Program-made: the position numbers and the translations under genes
The notes under the pieces: generated by a model
The model's input: only the letters and a program-made list of their open reading frames with translations
Databases searched by the model: none
Told to the model about the DNA's origin: nothing
Origin: an uncultured Senegalimassilia sp.
GTDB lineage: Bacteria; Actinomycetota; Coriobacteriia; Coriobacteriales; Eggerthellaceae
NCBI RefSeq assembly: GCF_902464545.1
Contig: NZ_CABQJR010000008.1
Location: 1 to 64,000 of the forward strand
DNA length: 64,000 bases
Reading direction: 5' to 3'
In this document: piece after piece, positions 1-8,922 of the stretch
Layout of the letters: every line of letters begins with the position of its first letter
Position numbering within the stretch: the first letter of the stretch is position 1

Positions 1-559
1 GCGGGGCTCGTCGGGGTGGGATGCCGGGGCCCTGGCAGGTAAGGCGGCTTGTGCGGATGCGGACCGATATGATCTTCCGCTTGCGACGTTGCGCGGAGAC
101 CGGCTTCTCGGCGGCGCGGTTTCGTGCGTTGGCGGTTTTCGGCCAAGAAAAGGGATGGGCCGCAAGTGAAAAGGGGGAAACTTGCGGCCCGAAAGGAGGG
201 GAGGAACGATGCTTTAGCATCGCGATCTGCTATGGGGAGCAGACAAGCGGTGGAAAGGGGATGTCCCGCTTGCAAGGCTTACTATACCGGCCGATGTTGA
301 AGCGGGCGTGTCCGGGGAGTGGCTTTGGGGTGATGCGCTCGTGAACGGAATGTGAATGCCCAGGAGACGCCGTTACCGTTCCGTTGCCAAGCAGACGGGA
401 ACAGGGTGGTAAAACAGCGGTTTTCCCTGATGAAAGCAGATGTTCTCTTCCCGTAACCTTATGGAGCGCAGATGTGGGTGGCGCTTGTGTGCCTGCGATG
501 CCCCTTTGCCTGGCTCCTTGGGCCCTTTGGTATCATGTTCAGGTCGAAAGGAAACATCC
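1..559. other. Left-edge region without a supported gene
   Basis: No open frame here has a convincing start, composition or family resemblance. A 10-bp perfect inverted repeat (GGGCCGCAAG at 157-166, CTTGCGGCCC at 181-190) and a small GATGC/GCATC hairpin (208-221) are visible. On the minus strand the larger hairpin is followed by a pyrimidine-rich stretch and could be a terminator for something transcribed leftwards. A possible promoter for the next gene is TTGCCT (506-511) with an extended -10, TGGTATCAT (528-536), at long spacing. I recognise no riboswitch. Confidence 0.4.
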
Positions 560-1459
560 ATGCCTGATATCCAGCTGCGGTTCCACCGCGATATGCTCGT
601 GCTGTCCAGCCCTGTCGCCCCCGTGCTCGCGCGCCAAGGGTTCGAGCTCGACGGCGATGTGGAATATGCCACGCTTATGGAGCCGGAGGCCGTCGAGGAC
701 GCCCTTCGCCTGAACCTTGTGGCGGGCGTGCAGTGCCTTGTCACTGAAACGGCCGGCATGACCCCGGCGCGCCTTGCGCATCAGGGCATGGCCGAGCGCC
801 TACCCGAGCTTGCCCGCGCCGCCGTCGCGTGCGCCGCGAAGCTGCGCCCCCAGCATGTGCTGGTGGAGCTTGGGCCGTGCGGTTTGCCGCTCGATGCGTC
901 TAGCAAGGCGTCGCTCAACGAGAACCGCGACCAGTATGCCCGCGCGGCGCGCGCCTTCGAGGGTCTTTCCCTTGACGGCTTCTTCTTGAACGGGTTTACC
1001 AACCCAAGCGACCTGAAATGCGCGCTTATGGGCCTGCGCCAGGTTAGCGGCCTGCCCGTGTTCGCCTCCGTGAACGTGGGCGCCGACGGCATGCTGGCAG
1101 ATGGCCGCCACGGCTTCGACGAGGCGCTCGACGTGATGGCCGAGTTCGAGGCGAGCGTGGCGGGCTTTTGCACGCAGGCGCCCGTCGAGCGCGCCTGCGA
1201 GCTTGCGCGGCAGGCGGCGAAGCTGCCCCTGCCCGTGCTCGCGCAGCTCGACGTCGTGGAGCACAACCCCCGTCAGCGCCAGGCAACGCCGGAAAACCCG
1301 TATCATCGCCCCGATGTCATGATGGAGGCGGCCCAGCACCTTCGCGCGGCCGGCGCGCAGTTCCTGCGCGCAACCGGCCAGGCCACGCCCGCTTATGCCG
1401 GCGCCCTGGTCGCGGCGACGGAAGGCCTCGATGCGCATCGACCCGACGTGGAGGCGTAG
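560..1459 (+). CDS. Homocysteine S-methyltransferase-fold protein, zinc site apparently incomplete
   Basis: This 299-residue protein follows the (beta/alpha)8 homocysteine S-methyltransferase pattern: VAGVQCLVTETAG corresponds to the AGAD-ETNT strand, VELGPCG to the SIGP-G strand, and the C-terminal strand reads AGAQFLRATGQATPAYAGAL. In active family members that last strand carries GGCC, two of the three zinc-binding cysteines. Here it reads ATGQ, so both are absent; a cysteine in GFCTQAP may stand for the first ligand. The start at 560 is preferred over upstream starts because of AAAGGAAA at 545-552. Family membership is fairly clear, but classical methionine synthesis is doubtful. It could be a divergent methyltransferase or a binding protein. 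Confidence 0.65.
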   Translation: MPDIQLRFHRDMLVLSSPVAPVLARQGFELDGDVEYATLMEPEAVEDALRLNLVAGVQCLVTETAGMTPARLAHQGMAERLPELARAAVACAAKLRPQHVLVELGPCGLPLDASSKASLNENRDQYARAARAFEGLSLDGFFLNGFTNPSDLKCALMGLRQVSGLPVFASVNVGADGMLADGRHGFDEALDVMAEFEASVAGFCTQAPVERACELARQAAKLPLPVLAQLDVVEHNPRQRQATPENPYHRPDVMMEAAQHLRAAGAQFLRATGQATPAYAGALVAATEGLDAHRPDVEA

Positions 1460-1464
1460 CCGCT

Positions 1465-1731
1465 ATGGCGAAGTTCGCGACGAACACACGCCGCAGCGAG
1501 CACTACGGCCAGCTGCAGCGCGTCGTCGATTCGGTGTTCGCCGACGGCGGGAAGTTCGTGCGGCGACTTGACGTGGTCGTCACGGCCGAGTCGTTCGACC
1601 TGCCCGACGACCTCGACGAGATCATCGCCTTGCTGCCGCCGGGCACCTATACGCGCCAGCGCCTGTGCGATCAGCTGAACTCGGCTATCGACGGGCATGC
1701 TTGGGGTCAGGTGTACGGCACGGTGGAATAA
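1465..1731 (+). CDS. Small conserved-looking protein of unknown function (88 aa)
   Basis: An 88-residue acidic protein that begins five bases after the methyltransferase-fold gene stops, so the two are probably cotranscribed. It starts MAKFATNTRRSEHYGQ and is rich in Asp, Leu and Val. It has no signal peptide, membrane segment, Cys motif or recognisable domain. The pattern DLPDDLDEIIALLPPGTYTR suggests a compact alpha/beta fold. I do not recognise the family. The frame is open, follows local codon use, and the tight spacing favours a real gene. Function unknown. Confidence 0.6.
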   Translation: MAKFATNTRRSEHYGQLQRVVDSVFADGGKFVRRLDVVVTAESFDLPDDLDEIIALLPPGTYTRQRLCDQLNSAIDGHAWGQVYGTVE

Positions 1732-1813
1732 CGGTTCTTGCGGGGCCGCGTCCCGGTTCGGGCGTGGCCCCGTGGTTTGAAGCGGGTCATCCCGCGGAAG
1801 GGGCTTTCCTTAT

Positions 1814-2578
1814 ATGGAGGATTTCGAGCACGGCATCATATCGGCGGTGGGCAACGCGTGGCTGGGCACGCTCATAACCGCCGTAGTCATCATCACGGCA
1901 ACGGCGGTGGTGGGGCATCTGCTCACGAAGTTCCTGCGCCGTGTGCTCAACTACTCCGACGATCTGCCCTCGTCGTCGATCTTCATCAACATCGGGCGCG
2001 CCATCGTGTGGGTGGTGGGCGGATCTGTCGTGCTGTCCACGTGCTTCGGCGTGGACGTGTCGGCCGCCATCACGGCGCTGGGCATCGGCGGTATCGCCAT
2101 CTCGCTGGGCTTCCAGGACACCATCTCCAATCTCATCGGCGGCGTGCAGGTCAGCCTGCTGCGTATCGTATCGCCGGGCGACAACATCTCGGTCGGCGGC
2201 GCTGCGGGCGTTGTGAAGGACGTGAACTGGCGCCATACCACCATCACCAACTCCAAGGGCGAGACGGTGGTCATCCCCAACTCCATCATCAACAAGACGT
2301 CGCTCGTGCATCTGCCGCCTACGGGCAAGGTGACGCTGTCCCTGGTGGTGGAAGGCGGCGGCGAGGATCTTGACGAGAGGGCCGGGCGCATCGAGCAGGC
2401 GGCGCTCGCCGCGGCGCGTCGGGTGGGCGCGGTGGAGGCGGCCCCGCGCCTGTGGTTCACCGAGGTCGTCGACGTCGGTTTCGCCGGGTCGCTCATCTTC
2501 ACCATGGCAAGCGGCGAAGACGCCACGCCGGCGAAGGATGCCGTGCTACGCGCTATCGCGCCCCTGACCAGGCAATAG
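1814..2578 (+). CDS. MscS-family mechanosensitive ion channel
   Basis: A 254-residue small-conductance mechanosensitive channel, close to the minimal MscS architecture. The N-terminal helices include a hydrophobic segment near residues 15-36. The pore helix and beta-domain junction read GIGGIAISLGFQDTISNLIG, the family signature for TM3 and the following kink. The beta domain has VKDVNWRHTTI and VVIPNSIINK, equivalent to the MscS PN(S/G) segment. The channel would release solutes on hypo-osmotic shock. The start has GGAGG-like sequence upstream. A GC-rich inverted repeat follows at 2599-2640, so this is probably the last gene of the leftmost unit. Confidence 0.9.
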   Translation: MEDFEHGIISAVGNAWLGTLITAVVIITATAVVGHLLTKFLRRVLNYSDDLPSSSIFINIGRAIVWVVGGSVVLSTCFGVDVSAAITALGIGGIAISLGFQDTISNLIGGVQVSLLRIVSPGDNISVGGAAGVVKDVNWRHTTITNSKGETVVIPNSIINKTSLVHLPPTGKVTLSLVVEGGGEDLDERAGRIEQAALAAARRVGAVEAAPRLWFTEVVDVGFAGSLIFTMASGEDATPAKDAVLRAIAPLTRQ

Positions 2579-2598
2579 ACGGATATCGTATACGAACG

Positions 2599-2640
2599 GG
2601 CCGAGGGCCTCGGAGGCGGATGCTTCCGGGGCCCTCGGCC
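2599..2640 (+). terminator. Inverted repeat after mscS
   Basis: GGCCGAGGGCC (2599-2609) pairs perfectly with GGCCCTCGGCC (2630-2640) across a 20-base loop. There is no good T run, so it is either a weak intrinsic terminator or mRNA-stabilising structure between mscS and the phosphate operon. Confidence 0.5.
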
Positions 2641-2803
2641 TGTTCGCGCTTTGAAGGGGCTGCGCTCGTTCATCTCGGCGGCGACGGCGCCGTTTTTTCG
2701 CCTCGTATGTTCTGGCTGGTCCTGGCGTCCGCCCCGTTTCGCCTGCTCGCGTGCGGGTTTCGCAAAACGCCCGCCGCTTCGCCTTTTCGTGCGACAGGCG
2801 AGG

Positions 2804-2873
2804 GTAAAGCCTTCGCAGCGAAGCAAGCGCTTTGTAAAGCACCCCGGTCCGGCTTGTAAACCGCGCGTAAAAC
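2804..2873 (+). promoter_or_regulatory. Candidate Pho box upstream of pstS
   Basis: Four GTAAA-type elements lie upstream of pstS: GTAAAGC at 2804 and 2834, GTAAACC at 2856 and GTAAAAC at 2867. The last three start 22 and 11 bases apart. Eleven-base spacing of 7-bp direct repeats is the pattern of PhoB/OmpR-family binding sites, and two PhoB-type regulators are encoded downstream. The spacing is seen; the regulator assignment is inferred. Confidence 0.45.
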
Positions 2874-2992
2874 CCTGTCACGCTTCGGTCATGGACTGCG
2901 CTTGCGGTCGTGCGCTCCCCGACGAAGCGCGTACCATCCTCACCTGCAAGCTCGTTTTGCATGAGAAGACATCCGAAGGGAGTATACGTACT

Positions 2993-3937
2993 ATGCAGGG
3001 TTCTTACATCAGCCGCCGCAGCTTCATCGGCATCGCCGGCATGTCCGCGTTGGCCGTCGCCGGTTTCGGCCTGGCAGGTTGCTCGGGTTCCAACGGCGGC
3101 TCCGCCGAATCCGGTAACGCCGCCTCCGGTAAGAAGGCGCTTTCCGGCACCATCACGGCGGTGGGCTCCACCGCGCTGCAGCCGCTGTGCGAGGCGGCCG
3201 CGGAGCAGTTCATGGAGGAGAACCCTGGCGTCCAGATCACCGTCCAGGGCGGCGGTTCCGGCCAGGGCGTCACGCAGATCGCCCAGGGTGCGGTTCAGAT
3301 CGGCAACTCCGACGTGTTCGCCGAGTCCAAGCTGAAGGATTCCTCCGACATCTCCAAGATCGCCGACAACAAGGTGTGCATCGTCGGCATGGGCCCGATC
3401 GTCAACGCCGACGTCGCCATCGACGACATCAAGCTCGAGGACCTGAAGAAGATCTTTACGGGCGAGATCACGAACTGGAGCGAGGTCGGCGGCGCCGATT
3501 CCCCGATCACCGTCATCAACCGCGCTTCCGGCTCCGGCACGCGCGCCACGTTCGAGGACGTCGTCCTGGCAGGTACGAAGGTGCCCGATTCCTTCAAGCC
3601 GCAGGAGCAGGATTCCTCGGGCACTGCCGCCAAGATGGTCGCCGGCACCCCCGGTGCCATCTCCTACGTGGCCTTCTCCTACTTCGACAGCAGCTTCAAG
3701 GCTCTCAAGGTCGACGGCGTGGAGCCGGATGCGCAAAACGTCGAGGACAACTCCTGGAAGATCTGGTCCTACGAGCATATGTACACCGCTGCCAGCCCCG
3801 ACGAGGCCACGAAGGCGTTCCTCGAGTATATGATGGGCGAAGAGGTGCAGGGCGGCCTGGTGGAGCAGCAGGGCTACATCCCCATGTCCGGCATGAAGGT
3901 GGAGAAGGACGCTTCCGGCAAGGTTTCCAACAAGTAG
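2993..3937 (+). CDS. pstS: Phosphate ABC transporter substrate-binding lipoprotein
   Basis: A 314-residue extracellular phosphate receptor that hands phosphate to PstCA. The N-terminus carries a twin-arginine motif, SRRSFIG (residues 7-13), then a hydrophobic stretch and the lipobox LAGC with Cys30, so it is probably Tat-exported and lipid-anchored. The mature protein starts with a Ser/Gly-rich linker and the PBP-like domain, with AVGSTALQPL, the GGGSGQG phosphate loop, and ASGSGTRATFE, all typical of PstS. The start at 2993 is chosen because it places this signal at the N-terminus and has GAAGGGA upstream; the longer frame adds junk sequence. It is first in the pst operon, after a candidate Pho box. 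Confidence 0.95.
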   Translation: MQGSYISRRSFIGIAGMSALAVAGFGLAGCSGSNGGSAESGNAASGKKALSGTITAVGSTALQPLCEAAAEQFMEENPGVQITVQGGGSGQGVTQIAQGAVQIGNSDVFAESKLKDSSDISKIADNKVCIVGMGPIVNADVAIDDIKLEDLKKIFTGEITNWSEVGGADSPITVINRASGSGTRATFEDVVLAGTKVPDSFKPQEQDSSGTAAKMVAGTPGAISYVAFSYFDSSFKALKVDGVEPDAQNVEDNSWKIWSYEHMYTAASPDEATKAFLEYMMGEEVQGGLVEQQGYIPMSGMKVEKDASGKVSNK

Positions 3938-3988
3938 GTTCGCCATACCCGCATCGAGTCAACTAGTTTCGAAAGGAGACGCGCGCAT

Positions 3989-4906
3989 ATGGCCTTGATG
4001 GCGAAAGCACGCGTCGAGCGGGTCGGTCAGGGCGTCACGGGCGCGTGCATCGCGCTCGTGGCGCTTCTTGTCGTCACGCTTGTCGCCATGGTCGCCGGAC
4101 GCGGTATCGCAACGTTTACCGCCGACGGGATCGACCTCGGTTCGTTTTTGACGGGGACCACATGGAACCCGCATCAGGAGGACGCGAACGGCATGCCCAC
4201 GGTGGGCGCGCTTCCCATGATCGCGGGCTCGTTCTCCGTCACGCTGCTGTCGACGCTGTTCGCGCTGCCCATCGCATTCGGCAGCGCTATCTTCGTGGTG
4301 GAGGTGGCGCCGCGTTTCGGTCGCCGCGTATTCCAGCCGCTTCTAGAGCTTTTGGTGGGCATCCCGTCGGTGGTCTACGGCCTTATCGGCCTGACGATCA
4401 TCGTGGCCTGGGTGCGCGATGCGGCGGGCGCCATGGGGCAGACCATCACCGGCTTCGGCATCTTCTCGAGCGCCGTGGTGCTGGCCATCATGGTCTTGCC
4501 GACTATCACCAGCCTGTCCATCGATGCGCTGGCCGCCGTGCCGCACGAGTATCGCGAGGGCAGCTACGCGCTGGGCTGCACGCGCTGGCAGACCATTTGG
4601 AACGTGGTGCTCAAAAGCGCGGCCCCGTCGCTGATGACGGCGGTCATCCTGGGCATGACGCGCGCCTTCGGCGAGGCCCTGGCGGTGCAGATGGTCATCG
4701 GCAACGCCATCCAGATGCCCTCCGGCCTGTTCACGCCCGCGTCCACGCTGACCAGCGTGCTGACCATGGGCATGGGCAACGAGGCCATGGGCACGGTGCA
4801 CAACGACGTTCTGTGGTCGCTGGCCCTGCTGCTTTTGGCCATGTCGCTCGTGTTCATCATGATCATCCACCTCATCGGGCATAAGGGGGCGGCAAAACGT
4901 GGCTAA
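3989..4906 (+). CDS. pstC: Phosphate ABC transporter permease PstC
   Basis: A 305-residue inner-membrane permease with six predicted transmembrane helices. The conserved cytoplasmic EAA loop is visible as EYREGSYALGCTRWQTIWNV and contacts PstB. FGEALAVQMVIGNA near the C-terminus is typical of PstC. It forms the channel with PstA for high-affinity phosphate import. AAGGAGA precedes the ATG at good spacing; a second ATG lies three codons later. Its end overlaps the start of pstA by eight bases, indicating translational coupling. Confidence 0.93.
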   Translation: MALMAKARVERVGQGVTGACIALVALLVVTLVAMVAGRGIATFTADGIDLGSFLTGTTWNPHQEDANGMPTVGALPMIAGSFSVTLLSTLFALPIAFGSAIFVVEVAPRFGRRVFQPLLELLVGIPSVVYGLIGLTIIVAWVRDAAGAMGQTITGFGIFSSAVVLAIMVLPTITSLSIDALAAVPHEYREGSYALGCTRWQTIWNVVLKSAAPSLMTAVILGMTRAFGEALAVQMVIGNAIQMPSGLFTPASTLTSVLTMGMGNEAMGTVHNDVLWSLALLLLAMSLVFIMIIHLIGHKGAAKRG

Positions 4907-5816
4907 CTTCGATATGTCGGCGCACGTGCGCCGCATCAACCGGCAGGACCGCATCGCCACCGGCGTGCTGGTGGGCATCGCCGCCTTCGTCATGCTCATG
5001 CTCGCGGCCATCGTTATCTACATCCTGGTGGCGGGCGCGCCGAAGCTGTTCGACCTGAACTTCCTCACCGGCAAGCCCCAGCAGTTCAAGGAAGGCGGCG
5101 GCATCGGCCCCGAGCTGTTCAACAGCTTCTACCTGCTGATCCTCACGCTGCTCATCAGCGTGCCGCTATCCTTGGGCGCGGCCATCTTCCTGTCGCAGTA
5201 TGCGCCCGACAACGCGGCCACGGCGATCGCCAAGACCGCCATCGAGACGCTGTCCAGCTTGCCGTCGGTGGTCGTGGGCCTGTTCGGCTTCTTGTTCTTC
5301 GTGCTGTACATGGGCTGGGGATTCTCCATCATCGCCGGCGCGGTGGCGCTGACCATGTTCAACATCCCCATCCTCGTGCGCGTCATCCAGCAGGCGCTCG
5401 AGGACGTGCCGCGCAGCCAGCGCGATGCGGGCCTTGCCATGGGTCTGACGCGTTGGGAAACCACCATCCACGTGCTGCTTCCCGCTGCCATGCCCGCCAT
5501 CGTCACCGGCGTGGTGCTCTCCGCGGGCCGCGTGTTCGGCGAGGCCGCGGCGCTGATCTTCACGGCGGGCCAGTCCGCCCCGGTGCTCGACTTCGCGTGC
5601 CTTGACTTCTCCAGCCCCTCGTGTCCGTGGAACGTGTTCCGCCCGGCCGAGACCCTGGCCGTGCACATCTGGAAGATCAACAGCGAGGGCGTGGTGCCCG
5701 ACCTGACGGCCATCTCCAACGGCACCGCGGCGGTGCTCATGGTGTGCATCCTGGCGTTCAACATCCTGGCACGCGTGATCGGCAAGTATCTGGAAAGGAG
5801 GCTGACCAGCGAATGA
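4899..5816 (+). CDS. pstA: Phosphate ABC transporter permease PstA
   Basis: A 305-residue partner of PstC, with six predicted membrane helices and the EAA loop SQRDAGLAMGLTRWETTIHV. FGEAAALIFTAGQSA and a periplasmic segment with two cysteines (FACLDFSSPSC) lie in the C-terminal part. The start is GTG at 4899, eight bases inside pstC, with AAGGGGGCGG as the likely ribosome-binding region. The stop overlaps the pstB1 start (ATGA). PstA is usually somewhat shorter than or equal to this length, so the gene is complete. Confidence 0.93.
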   Translation: MANFDMSAHVRRINRQDRIATGVLVGIAAFVMLMLAAIVIYILVAGAPKLFDLNFLTGKPQQFKEGGGIGPELFNSFYLLILTLLISVPLSLGAAIFLSQYAPDNAATAIAKTAIETLSSLPSVVVGLFGFLFFVLYMGWGFSIIAGAVALTMFNIPILVRVIQQALEDVPRSQRDAGLAMGLTRWETTIHVLLPAAMPAIVTGVVLSAGRVFGEAAALIFTAGQSAPVLDFACLDFSSPSCPWNVFRPAETLAVHIWKINSEGVVPDLTAISNGTAAVLMVCILAFNILARVIGKYLERRLTSE

Positions 5817-6637
5817 GCAGGGAAAACGAAATGGTAGGCGCTTGTGCGCCCCAGGCGGGCGACGGTCGGTCCGACGGTGGGACGCTTCTGAGCACGCGCG
5901 ATCTTACCGTATGCTACGGGAGCAACGAGGCCCTGCATCCCACGTCGCTCGACTTCGCGGCGGGGCAGGTGACGGCGCTGATCGGCCCGTCCGGTTGCGG
6001 CAAGTCCACGTTTCTGCGCTGCCTCAACCTTATGAACCGGGAAATCCCCAAGTGCAAGATCGGCGGCGAGGTGCTCTATCACGGTCGCAACATCAACACG
6101 CGCAAGGAGAACTTGTTCGAGCTGCGCAAATCCATCGGCATGGTGTTCCAGCAGCCCACGCCGTTCCGCAAGTCCATCCGCGACAACATCTTGTTCGCCC
6201 CCAAGCGCCACGGCCTGGTGAGCGGCAAGGAGGATTGCGATGCGCTGGTGGAACAGAGCCTGCGCGCCGGCGCGCTGTGGGATGAGGTGCGGGACAAGCT
6301 CGACGAGAGCGCCTATGCCCTTTCCGGCGGTCAGCAGCAGCGCCTGTGCATCGCCCGCACGCTGGCCATGCATCCCGACGTGGTGCTGTTCGACGAGCCG
6401 TGCAGCGCGCTTGACCCCATCTCCACCTTCACGGTGGAGGAGACCATCCGCTCCATCGCCGAGTCAGGCATCTGCGCCATCATCGTGACGCACAACATGG
6501 AGCAGGCGACGCGCATTTCCGACAACACGGCGTTTTTCTATGTGGGCGATATGGTGGAGACCGGCCCCACCAAGCACCTGTTCAGCCAGCCGCAGGATAA
6601 GCGTTTGCAAGACTATCTGACGGGAAGGTTCGGCTGA
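5813..6637 (+). CDS. pstB: Phosphate ABC transporter ATPase, first copy
   Basis: A 274-residue ATP-binding subunit that powers PstCA. Walker A is GPSGCGKST, the signature is LSGGQQQR, Walker B is [13 protein letters not shown], and the switch His sits in VTHNMEQA. Compared with the second copy, the Walker B region has CSA instead of the usual TSA. The start at 5813 overlaps the pstA stop in ATGA, with AAGGAGG just upstream; the longer frame reads through pstA sequence. It has an N-terminal extension of about 25 residues before the ABC domain. A second pstB follows immediately. Confidence 0.93.
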   Translation: MSRENEMVGACAPQAGDGRSDGGTLLSTRDLTVCYGSNEALHPTSLDFAAGQVTALIGPSGCGKSTFLRCLNLMNREIPKCKIGGEVLYHGRNINTRKENLFELRKSIGMVFQQPTPFRKSIRDNILFAPKRHGLVSGKEDCDALVEQSLRAGALWDEVRDKLDESAYALSGGQQQRLCIARTLAMHPDVVLFDEPCSALDPISTFTVEETIRSIAESGICAIIVTHNMEQATRISDNTAFFYVGDMVETGPTKHLFSQPQDKRLQDYLTGRFG

Positions 6638-6641
6638 TCAT

Positions 6642-7448
6642 ATGACCGATTTCGTAAACGAGCAAGGCGCGGCGGTGCGCGATGCGGGTGCCCAGGTCGA
6701 CGAGCCCATGATCTCCATCCGCGATTTCAACCTGTGGTACGGCGATTTCCAGGCGCTCAAAGGGGTCACGCTCGACATCCCGAAGAACCGCGCCACCGCG
6801 TTCATCGGGCCTTCCGGTTGCGGCAAGTCAACGCTGCTGCGCACCTTCAACCGCATGTGCGACTTCGTTCCCACCGTGCGCACCGAAGGCACCATCGAGG
6901 TGGCAGGGCGCGACATCTTCGGCGGCGATGCCAACGAGCTGCGCGTGAGGGTGGGCATGGTGTTCCAGCATCCCAACCCGTTCCCCATGTCCATCCGCGA
7001 CAACATCCTGTACGGACCGCGCCGCATGCGCAGGCTCGGTCGCGCCGAGGCCGACGAGTTGGTGGAGAAGTGCTTGCGCGACGCCGGCCTGTGGGACGAG
7101 GTGCGCGACAAGCTGGGCCAATCGGGCTTGGGGCTTTCCGGCGGCCAGCAGCAGCGCCTGTGCATTGCGCGCGCTTTGGCCACGAAGCCCGAGGTGCTGC
7201 TCATGGACGAACCCACGAGCGCTCTCGACCCCATCTCCACGGCGCTCGTCGAGGAGCTGATGGTGCAGCTCGCCCGCGAGCGCACCGTGGTCGTGGTCAC
7301 GCATAACATGCAGCAGGCCACGCGCGTGGCCGACAAGACGGCCTTCTTCTACCTGGGAGAGCTGGTGGAATCCAGGCCGACCAAGCAGCTGTTCGGCGGC
7401 CCCGTGCAGCAGAAGACGAAAGACTACCTGACAGGAAGGTTCAGCTGA
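6642..7448 (+). CDS. pstB: Phosphate ABC transporter ATPase, second copy
   Basis: A 268-residue PstB with canonical motifs: GPSGCGKST, the PstB-typical [35 protein letters not shown] and VTHNMQQA. It starts four bases after the first pstB stops. This copy is closer to the family consensus than the first (PTSALDP rather than PCSALDP), so it could serve as the main ATPase, with the two possibly forming a heterodimer. Its stop overlaps the phoU start. Both copies look intact. Confidence 0.93.
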   Translation: MTDFVNEQGAAVRDAGAQVDEPMISIRDFNLWYGDFQALKGVTLDIPKNRATAFIGPSGCGKSTLLRTFNRMCDFVPTVRTEGTIEVAGRDIFGGDANELRVRVGMVFQHPNPFPMSIRDNILYGPRRMRRLGRAEADELVEKCLRDAGLWDEVRDKLGQSGLGLSGGQQQRLCIARALATKPEVLLMDEPTSALDPISTALVEELMVQLARERTVVVVTHNMQQATRVADKTAFFYLGELVESRPTKQLFGGPVQQKTKDYLTGRFS

Positions 7449-8128
7449 TGAAGACCCGTACCCGTTATATCAACAAGCTGGAGGAGCTGGGGGCGCTGGT
7501 CAATCAGCTGTCCGAGAAGACGGTGCTCGATGTTCGGGCCGCGGGTCGTGCGCTTGCCGGCGATGCCGATGCCTCCGAAAGCGTGCTTTCCGGCAGCAAA
7601 GCGGCGCGCAGGATGCGCGAGGCCATCGAGGACGGCTGCCTTGACATCATGCTCATGCAGCAACCGCTGGTGGCCGATGATCTGCGGGAAGTGACCGGCG
7701 CGTTTCGCCTGGTCAGCGACTTGGCGCATATCGACGAGATGACGCGCGACGTTGCGTACCTCTCCCAACAGCTTACGCCGAAGGCCGTCTCGCACCTGCA
7801 GAGCGAGTTCGCCGAGGCGACCGACAAGGTGTCGAACATGGTCTCGCTTGCCACGAAGGCGTTCTCCCAGGCAGATGCCGCGCTCGCGCAGCGCGTGTTC
7901 GCCATGGACGACGGGGTGGACGACCTGTACGACCGCTGCGAGCAGGTGGTGGTCGATCTGATCCGCAGCGAGACGCAGGGCGCCAGCCATCTGCCGGAGC
8001 TGCTCATGGTGGCGAAGTACTTCGAGCGCATGGGCGACGATGCCGAGCGCATTGCAAGCTGGGCCGTTTTCCGCGCAACGGGCGAGCATGCGCTAAACTC
8101 TGCGGGTAAGGAAAACGCCGAAGCGTAG
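7448..8128 (+). CDS. phoU: Phosphate transport regulator PhoU
   Basis: A 226-residue all-helical protein with two PhoU repeats. Each carries the acidic motif that binds metal clusters: DLAHIDEMTRDVA in the first half and KYFERMGDDAERIA in the second, which matches the E/DxxxD pattern. PhoU links the Pst transporter to the sensor kinase and represses the Pho response when phosphate is plentiful. The ATG overlaps the pstB2 stop, so the whole pst block is one coupled transcript. The response-regulator genes begin about 70 bases downstream, probably in the same operon. Confidence 0.92.
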   Translation: MKTRTRYINKLEELGALVNQLSEKTVLDVRAAGRALAGDADASESVLSGSKAARRMREAIEDGCLDIMLMQQPLVADDLREVTGAFRLVSDLAHIDEMTRDVAYLSQQLTPKAVSHLQSEFAEATDKVSNMVSLATKAFSQADAALAQRVFAMDDGVDDLYDRCEQVVVDLIRSETQGASHLPELLMVAKYFERMGDDAERIASWAVFRATGEHALNSAGKENAEA

Positions 8129-8199
8129 CGCAGCGCGGCAGCGGGGCGCAGGGTTCGCGTCGCGCCCGGCGCTTCGGCTGTGGAAGGGGTGCGTGACAG

Positions 8200-8910
8200 G
8201 TGACTGTCTATTATGTCGAGGATGATGAGAACATCCGTCAGCTGGTGCTGTACGCCTTGACGCAGTCGGGCATCCAGGCCGAAGGGCAGCCCGATGACAC
8301 GGCTTTTCGCGCCGCATGCGCCAAAAGCATCCCGGATGTGGTGGTTTTGGACATCATGCTGCCGGACGTCGATGGCCTGGAAATCCTCAAGCGCATCCGC
8401 AGCACGCCTGGCAAGCTTTCCCGCGTGCCCGTCATGATGGTCACGGCTAAAAACTCGGAGCTGGACATCGTGCGGGCGTTGGATGCCGGGGCCGACGAGT
8501 ACATCACGAAGCCTTTCGGTATGATGGAGATGGTGAGCCGCGTGCGCGCCATGCTGCGCCGTGCTCCCGATTGGGGAGGCGGCCGTTGCGAGGACGTTCT
8601 GAGCCTGGGCGCCCTTTCCCTGGATTTCCAGGCGCGCGAGCTGCTCGTCGACGGGGCGCCCGTGGCGCTTACCATGCGCGAATTCGATTTGCTGGCGTAT
8701 TTGATGCGCCATCCCGGCGTCGTGCTGTCGCGCGAGAAGCTGCTGCAAAACGTGTGGGGCTGGGATTTCGGCGGCGGCAGCCGCACGGTCGACATGCACG
8801 TGCTCACACTTCGGCAGAAGCTCGGCGAGCATGCCGATGTCGTTGAAACGGTGCGTGGGGTCGGTTATCGCCTGGCGGGCCCGCGTCCAGACGATTCGGT
8901 TGTGGAATAA
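8200..8910 (+). CDS. PhoB/OmpR-family response regulator (first)
   Basis: A 236-residue two-component regulator. The receiver domain (residues 1-115) has the acidic pair D8/D9, phospho-acceptor D51 in VVVLDIMLPD, Thr in MVTAKN and Lys in ITKPFG. The C-terminal half (about 130-230) is a winged-helix DNA-binding domain ending in TVDMHVLTLRQKL and VRGVGYRL, the usual OmpR/PhoB wing. The start is GTG. It lies between phoU and a second, very similar regulator, so phosphate control is the likely role. Confidence 0.92.
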   Translation: MTVYYVEDDENIRQLVLYALTQSGIQAEGQPDDTAFRAACAKSIPDVVVLDIMLPDVDGLEILKRIRSTPGKLSRVPVMMVTAKNSELDIVRALDAGADEYITKPFGMMEMVSRVRAMLRRAPDWGGGRCEDVLSLGALSLDFQARELLVDGAPVALTMREFDLLAYLMRHPGVVLSREKLLQNVWGWDFGGGSRTVDMHVLTLRQKLGEHADVVETVRGVGYRLAGPRPDDSVVE

Positions 8911-8922
8911 CGAGGTGCAAGC

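Noticed and set aside
21..344. A 107-codon open frame at the left edge
   Set aside because: No ribosome-binding site, Arg/Gly/Cys-rich random composition, and it spans a strong hairpin.
300..559. A cobalamin or SAM riboswitch before the methyltransferase-fold gene
   Set aside because: None of the conserved boxes of these riboswitches could be found.
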